From the NCBI RefSeq assembly GCF_008710705.1, contig NZ_VYRZ01000001.1, forward strand, positions 744,001 through 808,000: a stretch of DNA of 64,000 bases, written 5' to 3'. The stretch is from Microbacterium radiodurans (GTDB lineage Bacteria > Actinomycetota > Actinomycetes > Actinomycetales > Microbacteriaceae). Both the position numbers and the translations under genes were made by a program. Each line of letters opens with the position of its first letter. Position 1 is the stretch's first letter. Below are positions 43,890 through 52,394 of this stretch, piece by piece. The notes beneath the pieces are model-generated. The model saw nothing but the letters and a program-made list of their open reading frames with translations, was not told the origin of the DNA and did not search any database.

Positions 43890-44605
43890 TGGCGGCGCTC
43901 GAGCTGCAGCTGGCCGATGCGGCCGGCGTGACTGTCTGGCGTGTCGGCCGCGCGCCGGATCCTTGGGCGTGGATCGACCACCAGTACGCCGGAAAGGCAA
44001 GGTGGGACGACCCGGCGGTGACGTTCCGCACGATCTACGCCGCCGACTCTCTGTTCGGCTGTTACACCGAGTTGCTTGCCTATGCGCGGCCCGATCGTAA
44101 CGATGACGGGTCTGACCTGCTCGCCAGTATCGACGAGGACCCTAAGGATGCGGCAGATTTCCCCGTCCCGCCGGCGGGATCGATCGAACGCCATTGGGTA
44201 ACCGGGCGGATGGTTGGGACCGCCTCTCTGGACGGTACTTACGTCGACGTCCGTGCTGCGGCCACCGTCGCTGCCTTGCGGCCGAGGTACCTCACGTACG
44301 CGCGGACCCTCGGATTCGATGACTTCGATGCTGCCGCGCTTAAGCGTGCTCACCCTCGCGAGCTCACACACCGCCTGACGGTCGACTTCTACGCCATGAC
44401 TCGTAGCGATGGCACCCCCACACTCGACGGGGTCCACTTCGGGTCCCGCCACGGCGACGACCTCGCCCTCTGGGCCATCTACGAACGTCCCGGCGACGAT
44501 CCCTCCAGCCACCGGTTTCGCCAGCAAGACGCGCACCTCGTACGCGAGGACGACGACGAGCTACTTCGCGCGATGAGACTCCACGGACTCACCTGGCGCC
44601 ACTGA
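43889..44605 (+). CDS. RES-domain toxin (NAD+-degrading type)
   Basis: 238 residues with the RES fold elements: an Arg in VWRVGRAP, RTIYAADSLFGCYTELLA with the Glu of the motif, and a late GVHFGSRHGDDLALWAIYE carrying the Ser. RES toxins of the MbcT kind deplete NAD+ by phosphorolysis or hydrolysis. At 238 residues it is longer than many RES toxins (about 160-190). It is translationally coupled to the antitoxin by a TGATG junction, forming a type II toxin-antitoxin module within the accessory stretch. Confidence 0.82.
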   Translation: MAALELQLADAAGVTVWRVGRAPDPWAWIDHQYAGKARWDDPAVTFRTIYAADSLFGCYTELLAYARPDRNDDGSDLLASIDEDPKDAADFPVPPAGSIERHWVTGRMVGTASLDGTYVDVRAAATVAALRPRYLTYARTLGFDDFDAAALKRAHPRELTHRLTVDFYAMTRSDGTPTLDGVHFGSRHGDDLALWAIYERPGDDPSSHRFRQQDAHLVREDDDELLRAMRLHGLTWRH

Positions 44606-44641
44606 CGTCGATGCGCAATTCGCCAACGGCCGTTGGCGAAT

Positions 44642-44974
44642 TCAGCGCCCGTTCGAGGTGTCCCTCGGCGGTTCGTGTCGTTGCGCGGCGATTGGTGCAC
44701 CGTGTGACGCTGCGCCCCGGCGTCTCCTGCCGAGAGCAATCCATGTCTCCGCACCATCGATCATCAAGAGGGCGGCGATCAGCTCGGGTGTCGCGTCGCG
44801 TTCGTAGTAGCCCGCCCACATGCCGGCGGTCTGCGCGAGGATGTCGGTCCGGTCACCCGCGGTCGCGCGCAGTTCTTCGATGACGGGGGAGACGTCGCGG
44901 CGGTATCTCGCCCTCGAGCACATCGCGGACAACGTGATGTCAAGCAGCACGTCGGGGTGAAGTCGTGGTCGCAT
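44642..44974 (-). CDS. Conserved small hypothetical protein
   Basis: 110 residues: MRPRLHPDVLLDITLS, then VSPVIEELRATAGDRTDILAQTAGMWAGYYERD and PELIAALLMIDGAETWIALGRRRRG. The central helical part looks protein-like and resembles small unannotated actinobacterial proteins; the last 20 residues are low in order. No function can be assigned. Confidence 0.6.
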   Translation of the reverse strand: MRPRLHPDVLLDITLSAMCSRARYRRDVSPVIEELRATAGDRTDILAQTAGMWAGYYERDATPELIAALLMIDGAETWIALGRRRRGAASHGAPIAAQRHEPPRDTSNGR

Positions 44975-45030
44975 CGGCCGGGTCCCATCTCCCGGCCGGA
45001 GGAGGCCTCATCGTACGCCGCGGCAACGAC

Positions 45031-45036
45031 TACGAT
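45031..45036 (+). promoter_or_regulatory. -10 element of a probable leaderless gene
   Basis: TACGAT lies 6 bases before ATG 45043, the spacing expected for leaderless transcripts in actinobacteria. No good -35 is visible. Confidence 0.45.
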
Positions 45037-45042
45037 CGGCGC

Positions 45043-45291
45043 ATGCGATGGTGGCGCACCAGCATCCGAACATGGTCCGGACCGGCATTCCCGCTGCTCA
45101 TCATGCAAATCTTCGTGTGCGGAGCGATGGTGGTCACGAACGGCCTGGGGCTGCTTTTTCGCGAGTACGAACCGATTCGCGTTTGGTTTCTCGCCGGCTT
45201 TGGCTCGCTCCTCATTTGGTGGGTCGCGACCTTCGTCGGGGTTCTCCGGCAGAGAGCTTCAGATCGACGGGCCGCGGAGCAGGCCACCTGA
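45043..45291 (+). CDS. Small two-span membrane protein
   Basis: 82 residues from ATG 45043: a basic start, membrane segments FPLLIMQIFVCGAMVVTNGLGLL and VWFLAGFGSLLIWWVATFVGVL, and a charged tail. The frame is open back to GTG 44965, but that region overlaps the opposite gene and has no Shine-Dalgarno sequence, while a TACGAT -10 lies 6 bases before 45043. Function unknown. From 45292 to 45497 no gene is seen. Confidence 0.6.
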   Translation: MRWWRTSIRTWSGPAFPLLIMQIFVCGAMVVTNGLGLLFREYEPIRVWFLAGFGSLLIWWVATFVGVLRQRASDRRAAEQAT

Positions 45292-45497
45292 GGTGACGCG
45301 CGCCGCCCGGGCCGATGTGCTGTCGAGCGAGCACGGGAGCGGTAGTGAGCCCGAACCTGACATAACGTTGACTATCCGCGCGATCAAGAATCTGAGATGC
45401 CGCACTCTGGGGGACCTACCGTATCTGGGATTGACCAGCCTGCGCCCGAGCTCGGTCATGGTTCCCATCGGGCGTTTGAACTACAGGTCAAAACGCA

Positions 45498-45532
45498 GGA
45501 GGTGCCCGCAGCCGTAGCTGCGGGCACCTCCC
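45498..45532 (-). terminator. Strong intrinsic terminator of the surface-protein gene
   Basis: A perfect 15-bp stem (GGAGGTGCCCGCAGC) with a CGTA loop lies 18 bases beyond the minus-strand stop and is followed on that strand by TGCGTTTT, a short T-tract. A classic rho-independent terminator. Confidence 0.9.
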
Positions 45533-45549
45533 GGTGGTTTTGACTGGGG

Positions 45550-47325
45550 TCAGTTCAGAACGCGGCGACGCTTGCTGACGACGAGTGCTCCCGCACCGGC
45601 GAGCAGCGTCAGTGCGGCGATGCCGAACATCAGCGAGGGGTCAGCCCCACCCGTTGCCGCGAGCGTCGGGTTGGTCGGGTTGGCGGCAGGAGCCGCGCCC
45701 GATCCGCCACCGGCCGGGGCGGGCACCGGAGCGACGAGCGAGAAGTTCACCGGTTCCGAGGCAGCGGAGAGGCCGGTGGCGCCCTCCGGGTCGGCAGCCT
45801 GGATGGCGACGACCGTGTAGTTCTCGGGCAGCAGGGCGAGCGTGACGGTCCAGTTGCCGTTCTCGTCGACCAGGATAGGGTCGGCGGGGTCAGCGGGAGC
45901 CGGTGCGGCGGCGCGCGCCTGGGGCGCGGCATCCTCGACCAGCTCGGTGGGAACGACGAGCAGGCCGATGTAAGCGCCGGGCGTGCCGGTGCCTTCGAAC
46001 GTGACCTGCGTGCCCGTGACGGTCTGGCCCTCGGTGGGGCTGGTGATGACCGGTGCGGGCAGCTCTGCGGGAGCGGGGGCCGGGAGGGTGAAGTTGACCG
46101 TGGCGTTGCCGCGGCCGGCGCCGCCGGTGACCTGGTTGATGTTGACCGTCTGGGCGACGGGGGCGTCGTCGGAGTAGGTGACGGTAGTGCTCCACTGGTC
46201 GTCGCCGTTCACGACAGCCTGGGGTGCGGCGCGGTTGCCGTCGACGTCGAGGACGTTGACGGTCGAGCCCTCGGTGCCGGTTCCGGTGAAGGTGACGGTG
46301 CGCGACTCGACGGTGGAGCCGTTCTCCGGTGCGGTGACGGTGAAGTTACCCACCGGCACGACGGCCGGGAGGGTGAAGTTGACCGTGGCGTTGCCGCGGC
46401 CGGCGCCGCCGGTGACCTGGTTGATGTTCACGGTCTGGGCGACGGGGGCGTCGTCGGCGTAGGTGGTGGTGGTGCTCCACTGGCCGGCGCTGTTCACGCG
46501 GGCCTGGTCGGCGGCGCGGCTGCCGTCGACGTTGAGGACGTTGACGAGCGAGCCCTCGGTGCCGGTTCCGGTGAAGGTGACGGTGCGCGACTCGACGGTG
46601 GAGCCGTTCTCCGGTGCGGTGACGGTGAAGTTACCCACCGGCACGACGGCCGGGAGGGTGAAGTTGACCGTGGCGTTGCCGCGGCCGGCGCCGCCGGTGA
46701 CCTGGTTGATGTTCACGGTCTGGGCGACGGGGGCGTCGTCGGCGTAGGTGGTCGTGGTGCTCCACTGGCCGGCGCTGTTCACGCGGGCCTGGTCGGCGGC
46801 GCGGCTGCCATCGACGTTCAGCACGTTGACGAGCGAGCCCTCGGTGCCGGTTCCGGTGAAGGTGACGGTGCGCGACTCGACCGTCGAGCCGTTCTCCGGC
46901 GCGGTGACGGTGAAGTTGCCCACCGGTGCGGGGGCCGGGAGGCTGAAGGTGAGCCGCTGCTGCGGGATGCCGCTGCCGCCGTAGAAACCACTGACGATGA
47001 CCGTCTGCGAGGTGGCCGCGTCGTCTGCGAATGCCGGGAGTGTCACCGAGTACGGTGCGGGCTGTCCGAAGGTTCCGCGCACGTTGGTGCGCGCGAGCTC
47101 CACGGTGTCGTCAGCGTTGCGAATGGTGACGGTGGAGCCACCGAAGACTTCACCCGAGATAGTGACGGTGCGCGAGTCGACGGTGGATCCGTTTACCGGG
47201 CTGGTGATTGTGAGGCCTGCCGGCGCCGCAGAAGCGGGCGCGGCGGTGAGAGCCACGCCGCCTAGGGCGAGGGCGAGGGCGGCGGGAACAGCAAGCGCTT
47301 TCCGCCAGAACGAACTACGAGACAT
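45550..47325 (-). CDS. Repeat-rich surface protein with LAxTG sortase signal
   Basis: 591 residues. Secretory signal peptide ending near ASAAPA, one divergent Ig-like domain, then three nearly identical 95-residue Ig-like repeats (each with APENGSTVESRTVTFTGTGTEGS and VNINQVTGGAGRG), another Ig-like domain (SPTEGQTVTGTQVTFEGTGTPG), a Pro/Ala/Gly linker, the sorting motif LAATG, a hydrophobic span and the basic tail KRRRVLN. LAxTG is the class E sortase signal of high-GC actinobacteria, so the protein is attached to the cell wall. It probably acts as a stalk or adhesin. No catalytic domain is seen. Confidence 0.92.
   Translation of the reverse strand: MSRSSFWRKALAVPAALALALGGVALTAAPASAAPAGLTITSPVNGSTVDSRTVTISGEVFGGSTVTIRNADDTVELARTNVRGTFGQPAPYSVTLPAFADDAATSQTVIVSGFYGGSGIPQQRLTFSLPAPAPVGNFTVTAPENGSTVESRTVTFTGTGTEGSLVNVLNVDGSRAADQARVNSAGQWSTTTTYADDAPVAQTVNINQVTGGAGRGNATVNFTLPAVVPVGNFTVTAPENGSTVESRTVTFTGTGTEGSLVNVLNVDGSRAADQARVNSAGQWSTTTTYADDAPVAQTVNINQVTGGAGRGNATVNFTLPAVVPVGNFTVTAPENGSTVESRTVTFTGTGTEGSTVNVLDVDGNRAAPQAVVNGDDQWSTTVTYSDDAPVAQTVNINQVTGGAGRGNATVNFTLPAPAPAELPAPVITSPTEGQTVTGTQVTFEGTGTPGAYIGLLVVPTELVEDAAPQARAAAPAPADPADPILVDENGNWTVTLALLPENYTVVAIQAADPEGATGLSAASEPVNFSLVAPVPAPAGGGSGAAPAANPTNPTLAATGGADPSLMFGIAALTLLAGAGALVVSKRRRVLN
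46082..46936 (-). repeat. Three tandem 285-bp repeats in the surface-protein gene
   Basis: Identical landmarks recur at a period of exactly 285 bases (for example GGGAGGGTGAAGTTGACCG at about 46082 and 46367). Copies nearer the N-terminus (higher coordinates) are almost identical to each other; the copy nearest the C-terminus has diverged. The DNA identity implies recent duplication or gene conversion. Confidence 0.9.
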
Positions 47326-47740
47326 CTTTGCCTTTTCGCTGGATCATGCATTGATCTCGCAGGCGATCACAGAGTTGCGACGGCCCGCTTGAATGGGGCC
47401 CGAGAACGCACCCGCCCCCCAGAATGATGCGCTGCTGCCAGGCTACGGACACCATGAGAGTTTTGCCACATCGCAGTCCAAACCGCGAAAGCTCTTGCGC
47501 AATGCTGCACTGATGATGCATAGGGAGGAGTAGCGATAGTGAACCAGATGACGAGAGTCGATCGGCGAACTGACATAAGATCCAATATCGGCCGGATGGT
47601 CGATTGGCCGGTCCAGCAAGCAGACGGCAAGCGCCGGGAGCACGCACCCAGCGGAAGCAGCGGCCGCCGCAACCCGCCGCGCGAGCGCCGAACATCACCG
47701 CTGACATCCTCCGCAGCGCACGACGTGTCCGTTGCGCCAT
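47326..47740. other. Gene-free stretch upstream of the surface protein
   Basis: About 415 bases with no convincing gene. Composition is less GC-rich than its surroundings around 47520-47600. It should hold the promoter and leader of the minus-strand surface-protein gene; no clear hexamer pair stands out. It also separates that gene from the 3' end of the long operon starting at 62824. Confidence 0.5.
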
Positions 47741-49516
47741 TCAGTCGCCGAGGCGGGTGAGGCGCACCGCCATGAACTGCCGGCCGGGGAGCTCGACGCG
47801 GACCTGACCGCGCTGCTCGCCGGGCACCTCCTCGACGGTCATGTTCCAGGTGTCGACGACCTCGACGCGCCACGCCCCCTCGTCGAGGATGAGGTTGCGG
47901 AACCGCGGCCGGTTGAAGCCGAAGTACCCGACCTTCACAGCCCCCGCGACCCCGCCCCACGGCACGTCCCAGTCGCTCGGCAGCGGATCCCACACGCCCG
48001 TGGGCGACTCGGCCTGCAGGCGCTCGAGGAAGGCGATGCGCTCGGGTGACGAGCCGTGCAGCGCGCCGCCCTTCGACCACCACAGCACCTCGTCGTCGTC
48101 GCCGAAGGAGCCGGCGCCGTCCAGCGCGGGCGGGTAGTAGGTCTCGCCGTGGCCGACGTAGCCGCCGCGCACCGCGCCCTCCCAGAACCGGCGGGTCATC
48201 TCCTCGCCGGTGATGTTGCCCCAGCCCTGATCGATGTCGCCCTCGTAGGCGCATTCGTCGATGACGACGGGCTTTCCCCACTGCTCGCGCCACTGGTCGG
48301 TGTTCTCCGCGGTGCGGTAGACGTCGACGCGCTGGATGCTGACGTGGGTGATCCACGGCTTGTCGTAGTCGTACACCGGCCGGCAGTTGTGGATGGAGTT
48401 CAGGTGGCCGAACGCATCCTCCGCAGCGACGACGGCGGCGAGGCGCTCCCAGTCGTCGAGGTCCTTCGACCACAGCAGGTCGTACTCGTTGGCCATCGAC
48501 CACCAGACGTTCGCGAAGCCCGCGAGGCGGCGGACGACGTAGCGGAGGTATCGCTCGTCGACGGCGGGGCCGAGGTCGGCGAAGCCCCACCGGTCGTAGG
48601 CGTGGAAGAGGATGAGGTCGGCCTCGAGGCCGAGGTCGCCGAGCTGGCGGATGCGCTCCTCGAGCCGGCGGAAGTGCGCCGGGTCGAACCGCGTCAGGTC
48701 GAACCCGTCCGCCAGCGACCCGACGAAGGGGAAGTCGGCGGGCTCGTTCGCGTTGTAGAGGTACGACTTCGGGAAGACGCACATCCGCAGCTTCGCGAAC
48801 GGGGATTCGGCGAGCGTCCGGAGCGTCTCCTCCTGCAGGGCGCCCGGCTGGTGCGTCCAGGCGTACGCCGTCGTCCCGACCGGACGGTGGCGCGTGCCGT
48901 CGGCGTGCCGGAAGTGGAACCCGTCGACCCGGACGGGTCCGTGCCGACCATCGAGCGCCGCGACCACCTCGACCTCGCCGGCGATGCCGTCGAGCGATCG
49001 GGCCGTCGAGCGGGTGCGGAACGACCAGGTGCCCTCGCGGTCGGCGAGAGCGCGGATGACGTAGGCGCCGTCGCCGTCGTAGAACCCGCCGACGCGCACC
49101 TCCTCACCCTCGCGGGTGAAGACGGCGTCGAGCTCGACGTCGACGAAGGGGTTGCCGTGCGACGGCCCGGCGAGCCGGATCTCGAGCGGCTCCCAGAGCG
49201 CGACCGCACCGGGCAGCGTCACCTCGGCCGATCCGGCGGGGACGGAGTCGTCCTCGAACCCGGGGTCGGGTTCGATCGCCGGGGCATACGGCGCCCTCGC
49301 CGACCCCTCGCCGATGTCGGCGAGGGCGGCGAAGAAGCGCTGCCGCTCCTCGACGTCCTCGAGCGCCGGCACCAGGGCCAGGAGCTGGCCGAGGCGGCCG
49401 CCCCGGAACTGCGTCGCCATGGGGGATGCCGCGATGCCCGGCAGGTACCGCTCGAGGATCGCGCGGGCGTCGGGGTTGTCGAGGGCCTCGCCGAAGGTGC
49501 TGGCGCGGTCGAACAT
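47741..49516 (-). CDS. DUF5060/DUF5605 apiosidase-like glycoside hydrolase, second copy
   Basis: 591 residues: a roughly 100-residue helical N-terminal extension, a DUF5060-like beta-sandwich (VALWEPLEIRLAG; VGGFYDGDGAYVIRALADREGTW), a (beta/alpha)8 barrel and a C-terminal DUF5605-like beta domain (VVDTWNMTVEEV). Candidate acid/base Glu344 (WSMANEYD) and nucleophile Glu421 (VIDECAYEGD). It is a diverged paralogue of the protein at 20934. GAGGAGAT precedes the ATG. Last gene of the operon with GH78, GH43 and GH3; no signal peptide, so intracellular. Confidence 0.75.
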   Translation of the reverse strand: MFDRASTFGEALDNPDARAILERYLPGIAASPMATQFRGGRLGQLLALVPALEDVEERQRFFAALADIGEGSARAPYAPAIEPDPGFEDDSVPAGSAEVTLPGAVALWEPLEIRLAGPSHGNPFVDVELDAVFTREGEEVRVGGFYDGDGAYVIRALADREGTWSFRTRSTARSLDGIAGEVEVVAALDGRHGPVRVDGFHFRHADGTRHRPVGTTAYAWTHQPGALQEETLRTLAESPFAKLRMCVFPKSYLYNANEPADFPFVGSLADGFDLTRFDPAHFRRLEERIRQLGDLGLEADLILFHAYDRWGFADLGPAVDERYLRYVVRRLAGFANVWWSMANEYDLLWSKDLDDWERLAAVVAAEDAFGHLNSIHNCRPVYDYDKPWITHVSIQRVDVYRTAENTDQWREQWGKPVVIDECAYEGDIDQGWGNITGEEMTRRFWEGAVRGGYVGHGETYYPPALDGAGSFGDDDEVLWWSKGGALHGSSPERIAFLERLQAESPTGVWDPLPSDWDVPWGGVAGAVKVGYFGFNRPRFRNLILDEGAWRVEVVDTWNMTVEEVPGEQRGQVRVELPGRQFMAVRLTRLGD

Positions 49517-49580
49517 GGGATCTCCTCGGGTCGATTCGGGACGTGACGGTCGGGACCGGTCGTCGGTCGGGACGGGGCGG

Positions 49581-52394
49581 TCAGGACGGCGCGGTGGCCC
49601 GCCGGATGGCCGCGTCGACGGCGTCCTGCACGGCGGGCGGGGTGAACATGAGGGCGGTGGTGACGGGGCGTCCCGACCCCCAGCGCGTCTCGCCGCGGAC
49701 GGTGTCGACGCGGTCGGGGGCGACCTCGGCGAGGGTGTCGAGCAGCGCCGCATAGGCCCGCGGGTCGTCGATCACGTCGGCGAGCGATGCGCGGATGCCG
49801 TCGAGCTCGGCGCGCGCCGCGTTCGGCGTGTCGGCGAACCGCCACTCGTGCGCGCCCGAGCCGACCTCGTCGCTCAGGCCGGGCAGGTCCACCTCGGCCC
49901 GGGTGTTCGGCGGAACGACCGCGCTCACGACGATCTCGGAACCCTCGCGGCGCCACGAGACGGCGGCCTCGCCGTAGGGCGTCCGGTGCCGCGTCGAGGC
50001 CGACCCGAGCGTGCGGAGCGGACGCGGTGCGATCCGCAGGCGCCGATAGCCGGGCGCCGCGGGGGCGAGGCCGGCGACCGTGCGGTGCAGCCAGTCGGCG
50101 ACGGCGCCGAGGGCGTAATGGTTGAACGAGGTCATCTCGCCGGGATTGACCGAGCCGTCGGGGAGGAGCGAGTCCCACCGCTCCCACACCGTCGTCGCCC
50201 CCTGCGTGACGGGGTACAGCCACGACGGGCATTCGGTCTGGGTGAGCAGGCGTTCGGCGGCGTCGAGATGACCGCCGCGGGTCAGTGCGTCGGTCACCAG
50301 CGGCGTGCCGACGAAGCCCGTGCCGATGCGGTAGCCGCCCTCGCGGACGAGGTCGGCGAGCCGTTCGGCCAGACCCGCGCGCACGGCGGCGTCCGTCACG
50401 AGGTCGAATTCGAGAGCGAGCGCGTAGGCGGTCGGCGCGTCGCTCATCATGCGCCCCGCGGCGGTCACGTACTCCGCGACGAACGCCCGCCGGCTGTGCT
50501 CGGCACGCGCCGCGTACGCGTCGGCGTCGGCCCTGCGGCCGAGCAGGCGTGCCGCCTCGGCGACCTGGCGGAGCGACCGGGCGTAGTACGCGGTCGCGAC
50601 GATGTCGGAGTCGACCTTCGCCTGGCCGGGCTTGTCGGGCGGGGCGGCCGGGTCGAGCCAGTCGCCCAGCTGCATCCGTCCCGCCCACAGGCCGCTGTCG
50701 CCGGCGTCGCGCCCGACGGCGTCCACCCAGGCGCGCATGCTCTCGTACTGGTCGGCGACGACCGAGCGGTCGCCGAACCGCTCGTGCATCACGGTCGGCA
50801 CGACGGTCGCCGCATCGCCCCAGGCAGCCGGGCTCACCCCGAACGCGCCGAAGCCGGTGAGGGCCGCGGGCACGACGACCGGCACCGAGCCGTCGTCGCG
50901 ACGCTGCTCGTGCGCGAGGTCGCGCAGCCACGAGGTCAGGAAGCCCGCGCAGTCGTACAGGTACGACGCCGTGGGGGCGAAGACCTGCAGGTCACCCGTC
51001 CAGCCGAGTCGCTCGTCGCGCTGCGGGCAGTCGGTGGGGATCGACAGGAAGTTGCCGCGCATGCCCCACACGACGTTCTCGTGGAGGCGGTCGAGGAGCG
51101 GGTCGGAGGAGGAGAACCATCCGGTGCGGGTCATGTCGGTGTGCAGCACGACGGCCTCGACGTCGCCCGGCGACACGTCGACGCCGGTGATCTGCGCATA
51201 TCGGAACCCGTAGAAGCTGAAGCGCGATTCGAGCTCGTCGTCGCCGCCGCTGAGCTCGAACGTCGCCGTGGCCGCGGCGTTGCGCAGGGGGCGGAGGGCG
51301 AGCTCGCCGTCGTCGAGCACCTCGGCGTGGCGGATGACGACCCGGGTGCCCGCGGCGCCGCGCACCCGCACGCGGACGCGCCCGACGAGGTTCTGGCCGA
51401 AATCGAGGATGCTCCCGCCGGCGGCGGCGAGCACCTCGGCGACCGGCAGGGTCTGGATGCGGCGCACCGGCGGCGCGATGCGCGCCTCGGGCGTCGGGAC
51501 GTTCTCGTAGCCCGGTCTGGCCGCGGCTCCCACGCGGGCGGGTGCGAACGCGCGCGGCGAGCGGCGGAGGTCCTGATGCTCGCCGGCGTAGATGCCGCTG
51601 TCGACGATCGGTCCGTCGCCCGCGGCCTCCCACCCGTCGCCGGTCGGGGCGATCGTCCGGGTCGAACCGTCGGTGAAGGTCACCCGCAGCTGCGCGAGGA
51701 ACGACGGCTGGGTGCCGTAGAGCCGGTCCGCGAAGGCGAAGAACCCGTACTTCTCGGTGTACCACGCGCCGGTGATCGTGGCCGACAGCTCGTTCTCGCC
51801 GGGACGGACGAGCGCCGTCACGTCGACGGTCTCGTGCACGAGGCGGTCGCGGTAGGCCGTCCAGCCCGGAGCGAGGACGTCGCCCGAGACGGGGATGCCG
51901 TTGACCTCCGGCTCGGCGGCGCCGAGCGCCGTCCACAGCAGCACCGCCCGCTCGACCGGCCGGTCGAGCGCGAAGCGCGTGCGGACGACGGCGGGCTGGG
52001 CGTCGCGCTCGGGCTCGGCGAGCCCGACGGGCAGCGCGACCCACTCGTCGTCCGCGAGGAAGCCCGCGACCACCTCGACCGGCTCGCTCCACGGCGTCCA
52101 CGCGGCATCCGCGGGCGTGATCCCGCTCGCCGTCCCGCGCACGCGCACGCGCACGGTGCGGCGCTCGCCGGCCCGCAGCGCCGCGAACGGCCACGCGATC
52201 AGGACGCTGTCGCCGGACCCGATCGACGCGGATTCGACGCCCCCGGCCCCGCCCGTCGCCTCGATCTCGGCCGCGACCTGCGACCAATCGCGCTCGTCGG
52301 TCTCGACCGTCCAGGTCAGGCGCGGACGCGCGGTGGCGACGAACGTCGTGTCGTCGCGCTGCTCGGCGCGCAGGGTCGCGATACGGGCGCTCAT
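49581..52394 (-). CDS. Alpha-L-rhamnosidase, GH78 (copy 2)
   Basis: 937 residues with the GH78 domain order. Signature DCPQRDERLGWTGD carries Glu461 (likely acid) and WERWDS carries Glu738 (likely base). Compared with the copy at 22420 it has a C-terminal extension of about 70 residues (ADTPNAARAELDGIRASLADVI...), a feature of some GH78 enzymes of unknown role. No signal peptide. Its ATG overlaps the GH43 stop by 4 bases. Its separate operon and regulator suggest action on a different rhamnoside than copy 1. Confidence 0.92.
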   Translation of the reverse strand: MSARIATLRAEQRDDTTFVATARPRLTWTVETDERDWSQVAAEIEATGGAGGVESASIGSGDSVLIAWPFAALRAGERRTVRVRVRGTASGITPADAAWTPWSEPVEVVAGFLADDEWVALPVGLAEPERDAQPAVVRTRFALDRPVERAVLLWTALGAAEPEVNGIPVSGDVLAPGWTAYRDRLVHETVDVTALVRPGENELSATITGAWYTEKYGFFAFADRLYGTQPSFLAQLRVTFTDGSTRTIAPTGDGWEAAGDGPIVDSGIYAGEHQDLRRSPRAFAPARVGAAARPGYENVPTPEARIAPPVRRIQTLPVAEVLAAAGGSILDFGQNLVGRVRVRVRGAAGTRVVIRHAEVLDDGELALRPLRNAAATATFELSGGDDELESRFSFYGFRYAQITGVDVSPGDVEAVVLHTDMTRTGWFSSSDPLLDRLHENVVWGMRGNFLSIPTDCPQRDERLGWTGDLQVFAPTASYLYDCAGFLTSWLRDLAHEQRRDDGSVPVVVPAALTGFGAFGVSPAAWGDAATVVPTVMHERFGDRSVVADQYESMRAWVDAVGRDAGDSGLWAGRMQLGDWLDPAAPPDKPGQAKVDSDIVATAYYARSLRQVAEAARLLGRRADADAYAARAEHSRRAFVAEYVTAAGRMMSDAPTAYALALEFDLVTDAAVRAGLAERLADLVREGGYRIGTGFVGTPLVTDALTRGGHLDAAERLLTQTECPSWLYPVTQGATTVWERWDSLLPDGSVNPGEMTSFNHYALGAVADWLHRTVAGLAPAAPGYRRLRIAPRPLRTLGSASTRHRTPYGEAAVSWRREGSEIVVSAVVPPNTRAEVDLPGLSDEVGSGAHEWRFADTPNAARAELDGIRASLADVIDDPRAYAALLDTLAEVAPDRVDTVRGETRWGSGRPVTTALMFTPPAVQDAVDAAIRRATAPS

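Noticed and set aside
46082-46936. Possible CRISPR array
   Set aside because: The repeat period is 285 bases, in frame with a secreted protein, without short repeats and unique spacers.
46178-46984. Series of similar small plus-strand frames at a 285-base period
   Set aside because: They are the antisense image of the Ig-like repeats, not a CRISPR array or gene family.
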